A stretch of 18,848 nt of DNA from Gaiellasilicea sp035575835. GTDB taxonomy: Bacteria; Actinomycetota; Thermoleophilia; Gaiellales; Gaiellaceae. Every line of letters begins with the position of its first letter. The first letter of the stretch is position 1. This document shows, one piece after another, positions 7,580-14,807 of the stretch. The notes beneath the pieces are model-generated. The model saw only the letters and a list, made by a program, of their open reading frames with translations, had not been told where the DNA came from and did no database searches. Position numbers and translations under genes: made by a program. The stretch lies in contig DATLXM010000121.1 in NCBI GenBank assembly GCA_035575835.1, positions 1-18,848 on the forward strand, written 5' to 3'.

Positions 7580-7833
7580 CGCTCGGTGTACTGGCTCACC
7601 TCGACCCAGTGGGTCGCGAGGAGGGCCTCGGCGACCTGGGGCTCGGTGTGGGCGGCGTAGAAGACGTTGTGCTCGAGGTCGCAGCAGATCGCGACGTCGC
7701 CGAGCGAGACGTGGTCGATCGTGGTCAGTACGTCGACGGGAAGCTGCGCCTCGGCGACCGTGTAGTGCTTGAACTGGAGGTCGGGCGCGATCTCCATCAG
7801 GGTCGGCCAGTCGGGGCAAGTGCGTGTGCTCAC
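7576..7833 (-). CDS. Small protein of unknown function (85 aa) coupled to wzt
   Basis: I do not recognise this family. The GTG start at 7833 overlaps the wzt stop as GTGA, and GGAGAAG sits about 10 nt upstream inside wzt, a good ribosome binding site. The product is compact and acidic with well-mixed composition: CPDWPTLMEIAPDLQFKHYT, then DHVSLGDVAICCDLEHNVFY, and EALLATHWVEVSQY at the end. An adjacent Cys pair at ICCDLEHN and another Cys near residue 6 could bind metal or be redox-active, but this is speculation. No signal peptide or membrane segment is visible. It is the last gene of hemE-hemH-wzt-orphan, so it could serve heme handling or glycan export. Its TAG stop shares CTAG (7576-7579) with the polX-like gene. 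Confidence 0.75.
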   Translation of the reverse strand: MSTRTCPDWPTLMEIAPDLQFKHYTVAEAQLPVDVLTTIDHVSLGDVAICCDLEHNVFYAAHTEPQVAEALLATHWVEVSQYTER

Positions 7834-9032
7834 CGTGGGGACTTCTCCTCGAGCGCCCAGCTCCCTTCCAGCCGGACGACGCCGCGCGCGTCGCCGGAGG
7901 GATAGACGAGAAAGCCGAGCGCGTCGTCGAGCCAGTGGAGAACCCGGCCGCTGTCGTCGCTGAGGCCGAGCCGGAGGTGGAAGCGGCCGTCGGAGAGCGG
8001 GAGCCGCTCCACGTCGTAGCGAAGTAGGCGCTCGCCGCCGCCGCTCCCCCAGCCGAGCGGCGCGGTCTCGATCGACTCGGAGGTGACGAGGAGTCCGCCG
8101 TCGTCACGCAGCTCGAGCTGAAGGTGCGGCGCGGGCACATCGCCCTCGACCTCGATCCGGAGCCGGAGCGATAGGGCTTCCCCCGCCAGGAACTGCTGCC
8201 GCTCCTCGCCCTCGGCGCCGAGGAGCCGCGCCTCTAGGATCGTCGCCTCGCCCGTCCCCCACTCGCGCAGCCCGGCCGCGCGCTCGGCGGGATCGGTCTC
8301 CGCGGCCAGCACGCGTCGGTAGCGGACGAGCGCGTCGTGGGTGGGCCCGGAGAGCTCGACGGCACCGTCGCGGAGAAGGACGGCCCGTTCGCAGAGCCGC
8401 TCGACCTGCGTCGCGTCGTGCGAGACGAAGACGATCGTCCCGCCTCGCTGCTTGAACTCGAAGATCTTGCCGAAGCACTTCCGCTGAAAGGCCTCGTCAC
8501 CGACCGCGAAGACCTCGTCGAGGAGGAGCACGTCGGCGTCGAGATGCGCGGCGATCGCAAATCCGAGCCGCATGTACATCCCGGAGGAGTAGGTGCGAAC
8601 CGGCCGGTCGATCGCGTTCTCAAGCTCGGCGAAAGCGACGATCTCGTCGAAGCGCTCGCGGATCTCGGCCTTGCGCAGGCCATAGATCGCGCCGTTCAGG
8701 AAGACGTTCTCGCGACCGCTGAAGTCCGGGTGGAAACCCGCTCCGAGCTCGAGCAGGGAGCCGATCCTGCCGCCGGCCTCGACCGTGCCGGAGGTGGGCT
8801 TGATGATCCCTGCGATCAGGCGGAGAAGGGTCGACTTCCCGGATCCGTTCCGCCCGATCAGGCCGACGGCCTCGCCGGGCTGCACTTGGAGCGAGACGTC
8901 GCGGAGCGCGTGCACGTCCGCCCCCTCCGTGCGACCACGGAGGACGAACAGCTCCTTGAGGCTGCGCGCCTCGCGCGCGTGGACCCGAAAACGCCGCGAG
9001 ACCGCTTCGACGCGGATCTCTCCTGTTCTCAC
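7830..9032 (-). CDS. wzt: Polysaccharide ABC exporter ATPase with C-terminal glycan-binding-type domain (Wzt-like)
   Basis: This ATPase subunit would power export of a lipid-linked glycan across the membrane with a Wzm-type permease. In the 400-residue product, Walker A is GRNGSGKST (about residues 60-68), the signature is YSSGM (about 148), Walker B is VLLLDE (about 168-173) and the H-loop is VSHD (about 203-206). The block LLELGAGFHPDFSGRENVFL is typical of O-antigen and teichoic-acid exporters. Residues from about 262 form an extra domain with alternating hydrophobic residues, as in the beta-sandwich by which Wzt proteins recognise the finished glycan. The GTG start at 9032 overlaps the hemH stop as GTGA; the longer open frame upstream is hemH antisense-like sequence. 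The probable permease partner is encoded about 7 kb away at 17213-16413, in another operon. Confidence 0.9.
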   Translation of the reverse strand: MRTGEIRVEAVSRRFRVHAREARSLKELFVLRGRTEGADVHALRDVSLQVQPGEAVGLIGRNGSGKSTLLRLIAGIIKPTSGTVEAGGRIGSLLELGAGFHPDFSGRENVFLNGAIYGLRKAEIRERFDEIVAFAELENAIDRPVRTYSSGMYMRLGFAIAAHLDADVLLLDEVFAVGDEAFQRKCFGKIFEFKQRGGTIVFVSHDATQVERLCERAVLLRDGAVELSGPTHDALVRYRRVLAAETDPAERAAGLREWGTGEATILEARLLGAEGEERQQFLAGEALSLRLRIEVEGDVPAPHLQLELRDDGGLLVTSESIETAPLGWGSGGGERLLRYDVERLPLSDGRFHLRLGLSDDSGRVLHWLDDALGFLVYPSGDARGVVRLEGSWALEEKSPR

Positions 9033-9919
9033 GTGGAGGACGGTACAGCGGCGGCCCGCTGGACGATCCCGGCGAGCACTCGCACGAAGCCCGGATCGGC
9101 GTTCGGCATCTCGATCCGGCGCAGCCCGATCGCGAGGGTCGCCGCGCGCTCGACCGCCTCGGTGTCGAGGTCCCAGCGGATCTCGAGATGGTCGCTGACG
9201 AAGCCGACCGGGCAGACGAGCACGTCGCGAACGCCGGACTCGGCGAGCGCGTCGAGGTGCTCGAGGATGTCGGGGCCGAGCCACGGCTCGCCGGTCGGCG
9301 ACTCGCTCTGGAACGAGAACGACCAGTCCGCCACACCTGCCTGCTCGGCGACGAGCCGCGCGGTCTCGAGCAACTCGTCGCGGTACGGGTCGCCCTCCTC
9401 GACGATCCGGGCGGGGAGCGAATGCGCGGTGAAGACGACGTGCGAGGTCTTTTCGCACAGCGCCGCGACGCGCTCGGCGAGCAGGGCGACGAAGCCGGGC
9501 TCGGAGCCCCAGCGCTCGACGAAGCGGATCTCGGCGCGGTCGCCGACGGCCTCCTCGAGCAGGCCGCGGTACTTCTCGATCGACATCGATGAGTAGTGGG
9601 GCGCGAGGACCAGCCCCACGATCGTGTCGGCGCCGGCCTCGATCGCCTGGTCGGCGGCCTCGGCGATCCGCGGCTGCCAGTGGCGCATACCGGTGTAGAC
9701 CGGCAACCCCAGCTCCTCCTCCAGGCGCGCACGCGTTGCCTCCGTGATCTCGTTCAAGGGATTCGAGTCCTCGATCCCGAGGCGCCTGTAGCGGGCGACG
9801 AGATCCTCCATCAGCTCGGGCCGGATCGGGCGGCCGCCGCGAATGTCGGCGTAGTAGGCGGGCACGTCCTCGATCCGGTCGGGCGAGCCGTACGCCATCA
9901 GGACGACCGCCGTCGTCAT
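9029..9919 (-). CDS. hemH: Ferrochelatase (protoporphyrin or coproporphyrin type)
   Basis: The enzyme inserts Fe2+ into a porphyrin. Actinobacterial members usually act on coproporphyrin III (CpfC), so the substrate is left open. The 296-residue protein begins AVVLMAYGSPDRIEDVPAYY. It shows VGLVLAPHYSSMSIEKYRG, the catalytic-site His in FTAHSLP, SESPTGEPWLGPDI, and PVGFVSDHLEIRWDLD, which carries the conserved His/Glu of the iron site. No membrane anchor is visible. The ATG at 9919 overlaps the hemE stop as ATGA, and its stop overlaps the wzt GTG. A coproheme decarboxylase or protoporphyrinogen oxidase gene, which would settle the pathway branch, is not in the window. Confidence 0.95.
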   Translation of the reverse strand: MTTAVVLMAYGSPDRIEDVPAYYADIRGGRPIRPELMEDLVARYRRLGIEDSNPLNEITEATRARLEEELGLPVYTGMRHWQPRIAEAADQAIEAGADTIVGLVLAPHYSSMSIEKYRGLLEEAVGDRAEIRFVERWGSEPGFVALLAERVAALCEKTSHVVFTAHSLPARIVEEGDPYRDELLETARLVAEQAGVADWSFSFQSESPTGEPWLGPDILEHLDALAESGVRDVLVCPVGFVSDHLEIRWDLDTEAVERAATLAIGLRRIEMPNADPGFVRVLAGIVQRAAAVPSST

Positions 9920-10950
9920 GCCGGCACGCGGGCGGTCTGCTCGTGCACGAAGGCGCGGAGGCGTCCAAGCACGTCCGGGTCGGTGTCTGGCATGACACCG
10001 TGGCCGAGATTGAAGATGTGGCCCGGCCGCCCCGCCGCGCGCGCGAGCACATCCAGCGCAGCCCGCTCGACCCGATCCCACGGCCCGAAGAGCAGAGCGC
10101 CGTCGAGGTTTCCCTGGACGCCGCGATCCTCGCCGACGACCTCCCAGCCCCAGTCGAGCGGGATCCGCCAATCGAGCCCGATCACGTCGCCGCCCGCGTC
10201 GGCCATCTGGCGGAGCAGCGTCGCCGTGCCGGTGCCGAAGTGGATCGTGGGGCACTCGACGGCGGCGAGGATCCGCGCCGAGTACGGCTGCACGAACTCG
10301 GCGTAGTCCTGCGGCGAGAGCGCGCCGACCCAGGAATCGAAGAGCTGAATCACGTCCGAGCCTGCGCGCACCTTGGCCTGGATGTACGAGGAGAACGCGA
10401 CGGTCAGCTTCTCCATCAGCGCGTGCCAGACGTCGGAATGCGCATACATCATCCGTTTGACCTGGAGGAACTCGCGGCTCGGCTTGCCCTCGATCAGGTA
10501 GCCCGCGACCGTGAACGGGCCGCCGCAGAAGCCGATCACCGCCTGGTCGGGGCGGAGCTCGCGGCGCACGATCCGGACGGCGTCGAGGATGAACGGAACG
10601 GACTCCTCCGGGTCGGGCGTGGTCAGCCGCTCGACGTCGGCCATCGTGCGGATGGGGTTCGCGATCACGGGGCCGACGTTCTCGACGAGCTCGACGTCGA
10701 CGCCCATCCCGAGGAGCGGGAGCATGATGTCCGCGAACATCACCGCAGCGTCGACGTCGTGCCGGAGCACCGGCTGCAGCGTCACCTCGGCGCACAGCTC
10801 CGGCTCCTGGCAGACCTCGAAGAGCGTGTGGGTCTTGCGAATCGCGCGGTACTCCGGGAGCGAGCGCCCTGCCTGGCGCATGAACCACACAGGGGTCCGC
10901 TCGACCGGCTCGAGGCGCGCAGCACGGACGAGCAGGGGAGCTTCGGACAC
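9916..10950 (-). CDS. hemE: Uroporphyrinogen decarboxylase
   Basis: HemE removes four acetate carboxyls from uroporphyrinogen III to give coproporphyrinogen III. The 344-residue product has the signature RTPVWFMRQAGRSLPEYR near its N-terminus, which carries the substrate-binding Arg residues. It also has the active-site Asp in FADIMLPLLGMG, the second family signature around GFCGGPFTVAGYLIEG, and FGTGTATLL, NLDGALLFGPW and FNLGHGVMPDTDP towards the end. GTG at 10950 was chosen because the conserved sequence begins just after it; the frame remains open to 11148, but that stretch is antisense to the divergent gene at 10972. A TAGCCT hexamer lies 7 nt before the GTG. The gene heads the hemE-hemH-wzt-orphan operon. 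Confidence 0.95.
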   Translation of the reverse strand: MSEAPLLVRAARLEPVERTPVWFMRQAGRSLPEYRAIRKTHTLFEVCQEPELCAEVTLQPVLRHDVDAAVMFADIMLPLLGMGVDVELVENVGPVIANPIRTMADVERLTTPDPEESVPFILDAVRIVRRELRPDQAVIGFCGGPFTVAGYLIEGKPSREFLQVKRMMYAHSDVWHALMEKLTVAFSSYIQAKVRAGSDVIQLFDSWVGALSPQDYAEFVQPYSARILAAVECPTIHFGTGTATLLRQMADAGGDVIGLDWRIPLDWGWEVVGEDRGVQGNLDGALLFGPWDRVERAALDVLARAAGRPGHIFNLGHGVMPDTDPDVLGRLRAFVHEQTARVPA

Positions 10951-10956
10951 GCGAAG

Positions 10957-10962
10957 TAGGCT
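10957..10962 (+). promoter_or_regulatory. Putative -10 element (TAGGCT) for the Ig-like domain gene
   Basis: TAGGCT is 9 nt before the ATG at 10972. It overlaps, on the opposite strand, the TAGCCT proposed for hemE. Only 21 bp separate the two start codons, so both transcripts would be leaderless or nearly so. Confidence 0.4.
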
Positions 10963-10963
10963 A
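10958..10963 (-). promoter_or_regulatory. Putative -10 element (TAGCCT) of the hemE operon
   Basis: On the minus strand TAGCCT ends 7 nt before the hemE GTG at 10950, the spacing expected when transcription starts at the start codon. It shares five base pairs with the divergent plus-strand TAGGCT, so RNA polymerase could probably not use both at once. Confidence 0.45.
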
Positions 10964-10971
10964 GCTGCGCC

Positions 10972-11784
10972 ATGAATCGCGTCGGCGAGCATCCCGTATC
11001 GGCCGGCCCGCTCGCAGTCCGCTGGCTCGGGTACGAGCTGCCGGAGCTCCGTGCCGGCACCACAGGAACCGCGCGGCTGCGGCTCCAGAACGCCGGCTCC
11101 GCCACCTGGCGCGCCCGAGCTCCGACGGGCGTGCTGGTCTCGTACCACTGGCTCGACGACCGCGGCAACCCGATTGTGTGGGACGGCTTGCGGACTCCGC
11201 TCGAGCGTCCCATCGCGCCCGGCGAGACGGTCGAGCTCGCGCTCGCCCTCGGGATTCCCCAGCCGCCCGGCCGCTACCGGCTTGCATTCGACTTCCTCGA
11301 GGAGTTCCGCTTCTGGTGGGCCGATGTCGGGGTCACTCCGCTCGAGCTCGACGTGGACGTGCGACCGCGGATCGACGCGCGCCGGCTCGGCGTCGCGATC
11401 AGCGGCCGCCCCGACGAGCGAACGGCCTCAGCGCTCGCCGCCCAGGAGGAGCCGCTCGTCGCCGGCGAGCCGGCCGCGATCGCCCACCTCGTCGCGGGTG
11501 CGATTCCGGCGCCCGACTGGTCGCGGCGGGTCCTCGACGCCCACGCCGAGGGATATGCGGCGGTAGGCGGGTCGATCGAGTCATCCGAGCGGTGGTTGCG
11601 ACCCTGGGAGCCGGGCGGCGGTCGCAACCCCGCCTTCCAGCATCCCCTCCTTCTCCCATCGCTGCTCGCGGGGCTCGAACCCACGGAGCACGCCGGAGTG
11701 CCGGCCTACGAGCCGACCCACGACACCTGGCTCTTCGACGGCCGTATCAGGCTGCGGCTGGCGCGTCGGCGCCGCCGACGCTGA
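10972..11784 (+). CDS. Orphan protein with N-terminal Ig-like domain and a C-terminal half resembling part of a GT2 fold
   Basis: I cannot assign a function to this 270-residue protein. Residues about 25-130 read like an Ig-type beta sandwich: paired strands with LRLQNAGSATW, VSYHW, DGLRTP, APGETVEL and PPGRYRLAFDFLEE. The same motifs in the same order occur in the C-terminal part of the glycosyltransferase at 16408-14804. Residues about 134-270 recall the second half of family 2 glycosyltransferases (AHLVAGAIPAPDW, then EGYAAVGGSIES), but no DxD or nucleotide-binding strand precedes it, so it may be a remnant or a non-catalytic domain. No signal peptide or membrane segment was seen. The last residues (Arg-rich, after RIRLRLA) overlap the 3' end of the convergent methyltransferase by 38 bp. 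It is divergent from hemE. Codon use and composition support a real gene. Confidence 0.7.
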   Translation: MNRVGEHPVSAGPLAVRWLGYELPELRAGTTGTARLRLQNAGSATWRARAPTGVLVSYHWLDDRGNPIVWDGLRTPLERPIAPGETVELALALGIPQPPGRYRLAFDFLEEFRFWWADVGVTPLELDVDVRPRIDARRLGVAISGRPDERTASALAAQEEPLVAGEPAAIAHLVAGAIPAPDWSRRVLDAHAEGYAAVGGSIESSERWLRPWEPGGGRNPAFQHPLLLPSLLAGLEPTEHAGVPAYEPTHDTWLFDGRIRLRLARRRRRR

Positions 11785-12700
11785 AGAGGAAACCGCGATG
11801 CCCGATCGGGTCCTCCGGGGCACCCGGCGCCGAGAGCCACGCGTCGAGCACGAGCTCTCGCTCGAGGGTCAGGCCGAGCTTCGCCGCGCAGGCGAGCAGC
11901 TCATCACGGTTGACGACCCAGCCGACGTACTCGGTCTCGTAGCCGTACCGATAGGCGCGCTGGAGCACGTGGAACGACGGGGACGAGCGAGCGTACGGCA
12001 GCCTCGTCACGTAGAGATAGCCGCGGCAGACCCGGCTGAGGTCTCGTAGCTGGGCGCACCAATCCTCGGCGTACTGGAGCGACCCGCTCGCCATCACGAG
12101 GTCGTACGTGCGGTCGGTCCACGAATCGTCGGAGACGAACCTGCCGGCCGCGCCGGTCTCGCTCGCAACGGCGACGGTCTGCGCGACCTCGCGGCAGTGA
12201 TAGTCGACCTCGACCGGCAGAACGGCACGCGCGATCGCGCCGTAATGCCCCAGCCCACCGCCCCAGTCGAGGAACGTCAGCCGCTCCTTCCCCTGCGCGG
12301 CCAGAGCGGCGACGTACGCGAAGCTGAGCACGAGGTTGTGCGCAGCCGCGTCCTCGCCCTCGACGTCGTCGCCGGCGGCGACCTCGTGGTAGACGCCGAG
12401 CGGTCGGGCGCCCTCGATTGCCCGCAGGAAGCGAGGCCACTTCTCGCGGTAGGCGGCCGCGACCGCCTCGACGTCCCACCCCTTCACGCTCGAATCGATG
12501 GCGGTGCGCGCCCAGCCCTCCGGGACGTACTCCCACTCTGCGTCTGCGTCTGCGTCCGGCCCGGCGGTAGGAGGCGCGTGCTCGAGCTGTTCGTCTGGTC
12601 TGCGCAGGCCGAGCTTGATCGAGACCACCTTCACGAGCAGGAGAATGATCGGCGGCGTCACCGCTTTGACGAGCCACTTCAGCTTCCAGCGAAGGCTCAC
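11747..12700 (-). CDS. SAM-dependent methyltransferase, possibly TIGR04325-like
   Basis: The 317-residue protein has a class I methyltransferase motif I, LTFLDWGGGLGHYGAIAR (about residues 141-158), followed by YDLVMASGSLQYAEDW, the strand that usually ends motif II. The WGGGLGHY form recalls putative methyltransferases of the TIGR04325 family found in O-antigen and capsule loci; I recall this rather than having tested it. A hydrophobic stretch near the N-terminus (TPPIILLLVKVV, about residues 15-26) could anchor it weakly to the membrane. A (gcgtct)n-type microrepeat at 12539-12557 encodes alternating Asp-Ala at about residues 48-55. The GTG start overlaps the aminotransferase stop as GTGA. 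As the last gene of the wzm operon, it probably methylates a sugar of the glycan. Confidence 0.8.
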   Translation of the reverse strand: MSLRWKLKWLVKAVTPPIILLLVKVVSIKLGLRRPDEQLEHAPPTAGPDADADAEWEYVPEGWARTAIDSSVKGWDVEAVAAAYREKWPRFLRAIEGARPLGVYHEVAAGDDVEGEDAAAHNLVLSFAYVAALAAQGKERLTFLDWGGGLGHYGAIARAVLPVEVDYHCREVAQTVAVASETGAAGRFVSDDSWTDRTYDLVMASGSLQYAEDWCAQLRDLSRVCRGYLYVTRLPYARSSPSFHVLQRAYRYGYETEYVGWVVNRDELLACAAKLGLTLERELVLDAWLSAPGAPEDPIGHRGFLFSVGGADAPAAA

Positions 12701-13791
12701 GAGAGCACCTCGTCGACCGCCGCGCATACGCGGTCGACCTCGTCGTCCCGGAGTTGGGGGTAGAGCGGCAGGCTGAGCGCCGATCCCGCCAGCGCCTCGC
12801 TGTGCTCGAGACCCGGGCGAGCGAGCGCTCCGTACGCGGGATGCTGGTGCAAGGCGCGAGGATAGTGGACGAGCGTCTCGATCCCTCGCGACGCGAGCGT
12901 CGCGCGGAGGAGCTCGCGCTCCTGAACCCTTACGACGTAGAGGTGCCACGCGTGGCGCGTCCCGGCCGCTTCGGCGGGGAGCGTGAGCTCGAACCCCGCC
13001 AACTGGCGGCCGTAGCGACCCGCCAGCTCACGTCGCCGCTCGTTCCAGCCCTCGAGTCGCGCCAGCTTCAGGCGCAGCACGGCCGCTTGGAGCGCGTCGA
13101 GTCGGCTGTTTCGACCGGATTCGACCGAGCGGTAGCGCTCATCCTCTCCGTACGACCGGAGCCGCCGGATTCGGCTCGCCAAGCCGGCATCGTCGGTCAC
13201 GACCGCGCCGCCGTCGCCGAGAGCGCCTAGGTTCTTCGTCGGGTAGAAGCTGAACGCGGTTGCGTCGCACAGCCCGCCGACGCGCCGGCCGCCGAATTCG
13301 GCGCCGTGCGCCTGCGCCGCGTCGTCCACGACCGCCAGACCGCGATCGCGGGCGAGCCCGAGCAGGGCCCCGAGGTCGGCGCACTGCCCGTAGAGGTGGA
13401 CCGGGACAAGGGCGCGCGTGCGCGGCCCGCAGGCTCCCAGCACTGAATCGAGGTCGAGGGTGTACGTGACGGGGTCGACGTCTGCGAGAACCGGGGTGCC
13501 GCCCGCGGCAACGATCGCCGCGACCGTCGGAACACACGTGCTCGCCGCCGTGATCACTTCGTGGCCCCGTTCGACGCCGACGGCGCGCAGCGCGAGCTCG
13601 AGAGCGTCAGTTCCGGACGCGACTGCGACCGCCTCGCGCGCGCCGCACCAGGTGGCGAACTCCTCCTCGAACGCCGTCACCTCCGATCCGCCGAGGAAGA
13701 CGCCGCTGTCGAGCACACACGCGACGACGGCGTCGAGCGATCCGCGCAGCTCCCCGGTCTGTCGCCGGAGATCGAGGAAGGGAACCGTCAC
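12697..13791 (-). CDS. DegT/DnrJ/EryC1/StrS-family PLP-dependent sugar aminotransferase
   Basis: These enzymes transfer an amino group, usually from glutamate, to a keto sugar attached to a nucleotide. The 364-residue product begins VPFLDLRRQTGEL. It shows VAVASGTDALELALRAVG for phosphate binding, VVDDAAQAHGAEFGGRR with the PLP-stacking and pyridine-nitrogen residues, and the Schiff-base Lys in FSFYPTKNLGALGDGGAVVT (Lys about residue 186). SGRNSRLDALQAA and GIETLVHYPRALHQHPAY complete the family pattern. The GTG at 13791 overlaps the epimerase stop as GTGA, and its own stop overlaps the methyltransferase start. It may act on a keto sugar made by the adjacent SDR or by the fusion enzyme at the right edge; the exact sugar cannot be told. 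Confidence 0.92.
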   Translation of the reverse strand: MTVPFLDLRRQTGELRGSLDAVVACVLDSGVFLGGSEVTAFEEEFATWCGAREAVAVASGTDALELALRAVGVERGHEVITAASTCVPTVAAIVAAGGTPVLADVDPVTYTLDLDSVLGACGPRTRALVPVHLYGQCADLGALLGLARDRGLAVVDDAAQAHGAEFGGRRVGGLCDATAFSFYPTKNLGALGDGGAVVTDDAGLASRIRRLRSYGEDERYRSVESGRNSRLDALQAAVLRLKLARLEGWNERRRELAGRYGRQLAGFELTLPAEAAGTRHAWHLYVVRVQERELLRATLASRGIETLVHYPRALHQHPAYGALARPGLEHSEALAGSALSLPLYPQLRDDEVDRVCAAVDEVLS

Positions 13792-14807
13792 TCCGGTCCG
13801 CACCAGTAGCGTTCGCCGTGCGCGCGGAAATACTTGAGCGTTCGACTGAGGCCCTCGTCCAGATCGACCTCGGGCAGCCAGCCGAGACGCTGTTCGAGCT
13901 TGGACGAATCGGCGAAGTAGTCGCCGATGTCGATCGCGAGCCGGTCCGACGGGAACGGGACGAGCTCGTATGCGCCGCCACCGTTCAGCGCGACGAGGCG
14001 CTGCGCGAGGTCGAGCAGGCTGACCGTCTCGCGGGAGCCGACGTTGAGGATCTCGCCCGCGACGGCGTCGTCGACGACCGCGAGGCAGAGCGCCCGCACC
14101 GCGTCGTCCACATATGTGAAGTCCCGCCGCTGCGAGCCGTCCCCGAAGATCTGGACGCGCTCCCCCGTCAGCAGCTGCTTGATCCAGATTCCGAGAAACG
14201 TCTGGCGGGCATCGCGGACACGCATGCGCGGGCCATAAGTGTTCGTCAGCCGGAGGACGCTGACGACGGGGCCGTACAGGCGGCCGTAGAGGAGGTGGTA
14301 CCACTCCGCGGCGAGCTTGTGGATCCCGTTGACGTCGACCGGCTCGACGGGATGCTCTTCGGAGACCGGCAGCGCCCGCGGCCGGCCGTAGACCTGGCGC
14401 GTCCCGGCGAAGACGATGCGTACGTTCGGGTTGCGCCGCCGGCAGCTCTCCAGCAGCGCAAGCTGCGCGGCGCAGTTCAGCGCGAGGTCCCCGAACGGAT
14501 CCTCCATCGAGTCGAGATGGCTCGTCTGGCCGGCGAGGTTGAAGACGAGCTCCGAACGCTCGACGAGCGGCGCGAGCCGATCGGAGTCGCGGAGATCGGC
14601 TCGGACGACCTGAACCTCTTCGAGGCCATCGACGTTCACCAGGTTGCCGCCGTGCCCGGGTACGAGGGCGTCGACGAGGGTGACGTCACAACCGGCATCG
14701 ACGAGCGCGAAGGCAAGGTTCGAGCCGATGAAGCCCAGGCCACCGGTGATGAGGACGGTACGGCCGCGCAGCCGCCCCGCAAGCTGGTCAGGCAGCACCG
14801 CCGTCAC
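13788..14807 (-). CDS. NAD-dependent nucleotide-sugar epimerase/dehydratase (SDR), lacking the usual catalytic Tyr
   Basis: The 339-residue extended SDR has the Rossmann motif TGGLGFIGSNLAFALVDAG (about residues 21-39), NLAGQTSHLDS, FAGTRQVYGR where the Ser/Thr site lies, RLTNTYGPRMR and FGDGSQRRDFTYVDDAVRA. At the YxxxK position it reads NGIHK (Asn 160, codon 14330-14328; Lys 164), so the catalytic Tyr appears to be replaced by Asn. A Tyr six residues after the Lys (AAEWYH) might substitute or be unrelated. The GTG at 14807 overlaps the upstream glycosyltransferase stop as GTGA. The likely substrate is an NDP- or UDP-hexose for the exported glycan. Epimerase, 4,6-dehydratase or another activity cannot be told apart from the sequence alone. 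Confidence 0.88.
   Translation of the reverse strand: MTAVLPDQLAGRLRGRTVLITGGLGFIGSNLAFALVDAGCDVTLVDALVPGHGGNLVNVDGLEEVQVVRADLRDSDRLAPLVERSELVFNLAGQTSHLDSMEDPFGDLALNCAAQLALLESCRRRNPNVRIVFAGTRQVYGRPRALPVSEEHPVEPVDVNGIHKLAAEWYHLLYGRLYGPVVSVLRLTNTYGPRMRVRDARQTFLGIWIKQLLTGERVQIFGDGSQRRDFTYVDDAVRALCLAVVDDAVAGEILNVGSRETVSLLDLAQRLVALNGGGAYELVPFPSDRLAIDIGDYFADSSKLEQRLGWLPEVDLDEGLSRTLKYFRAHGERYWCGPE

Noticed and set aside
9029..10888. Long N-terminal extension of ferrochelatase in its open frame
   Set aside because: The extension is a shifted reading of hemE and is Arg-rich. The family sequence begins at the ATG at 9919, which overlaps the hemE stop.
12539..12557. Short gcgtct microrepeat inside the methyltransferase gene
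   Set aside because: Only about three units, in frame, encoding alternating Asp-Ala in a linker. Too short to argue for phase variation.
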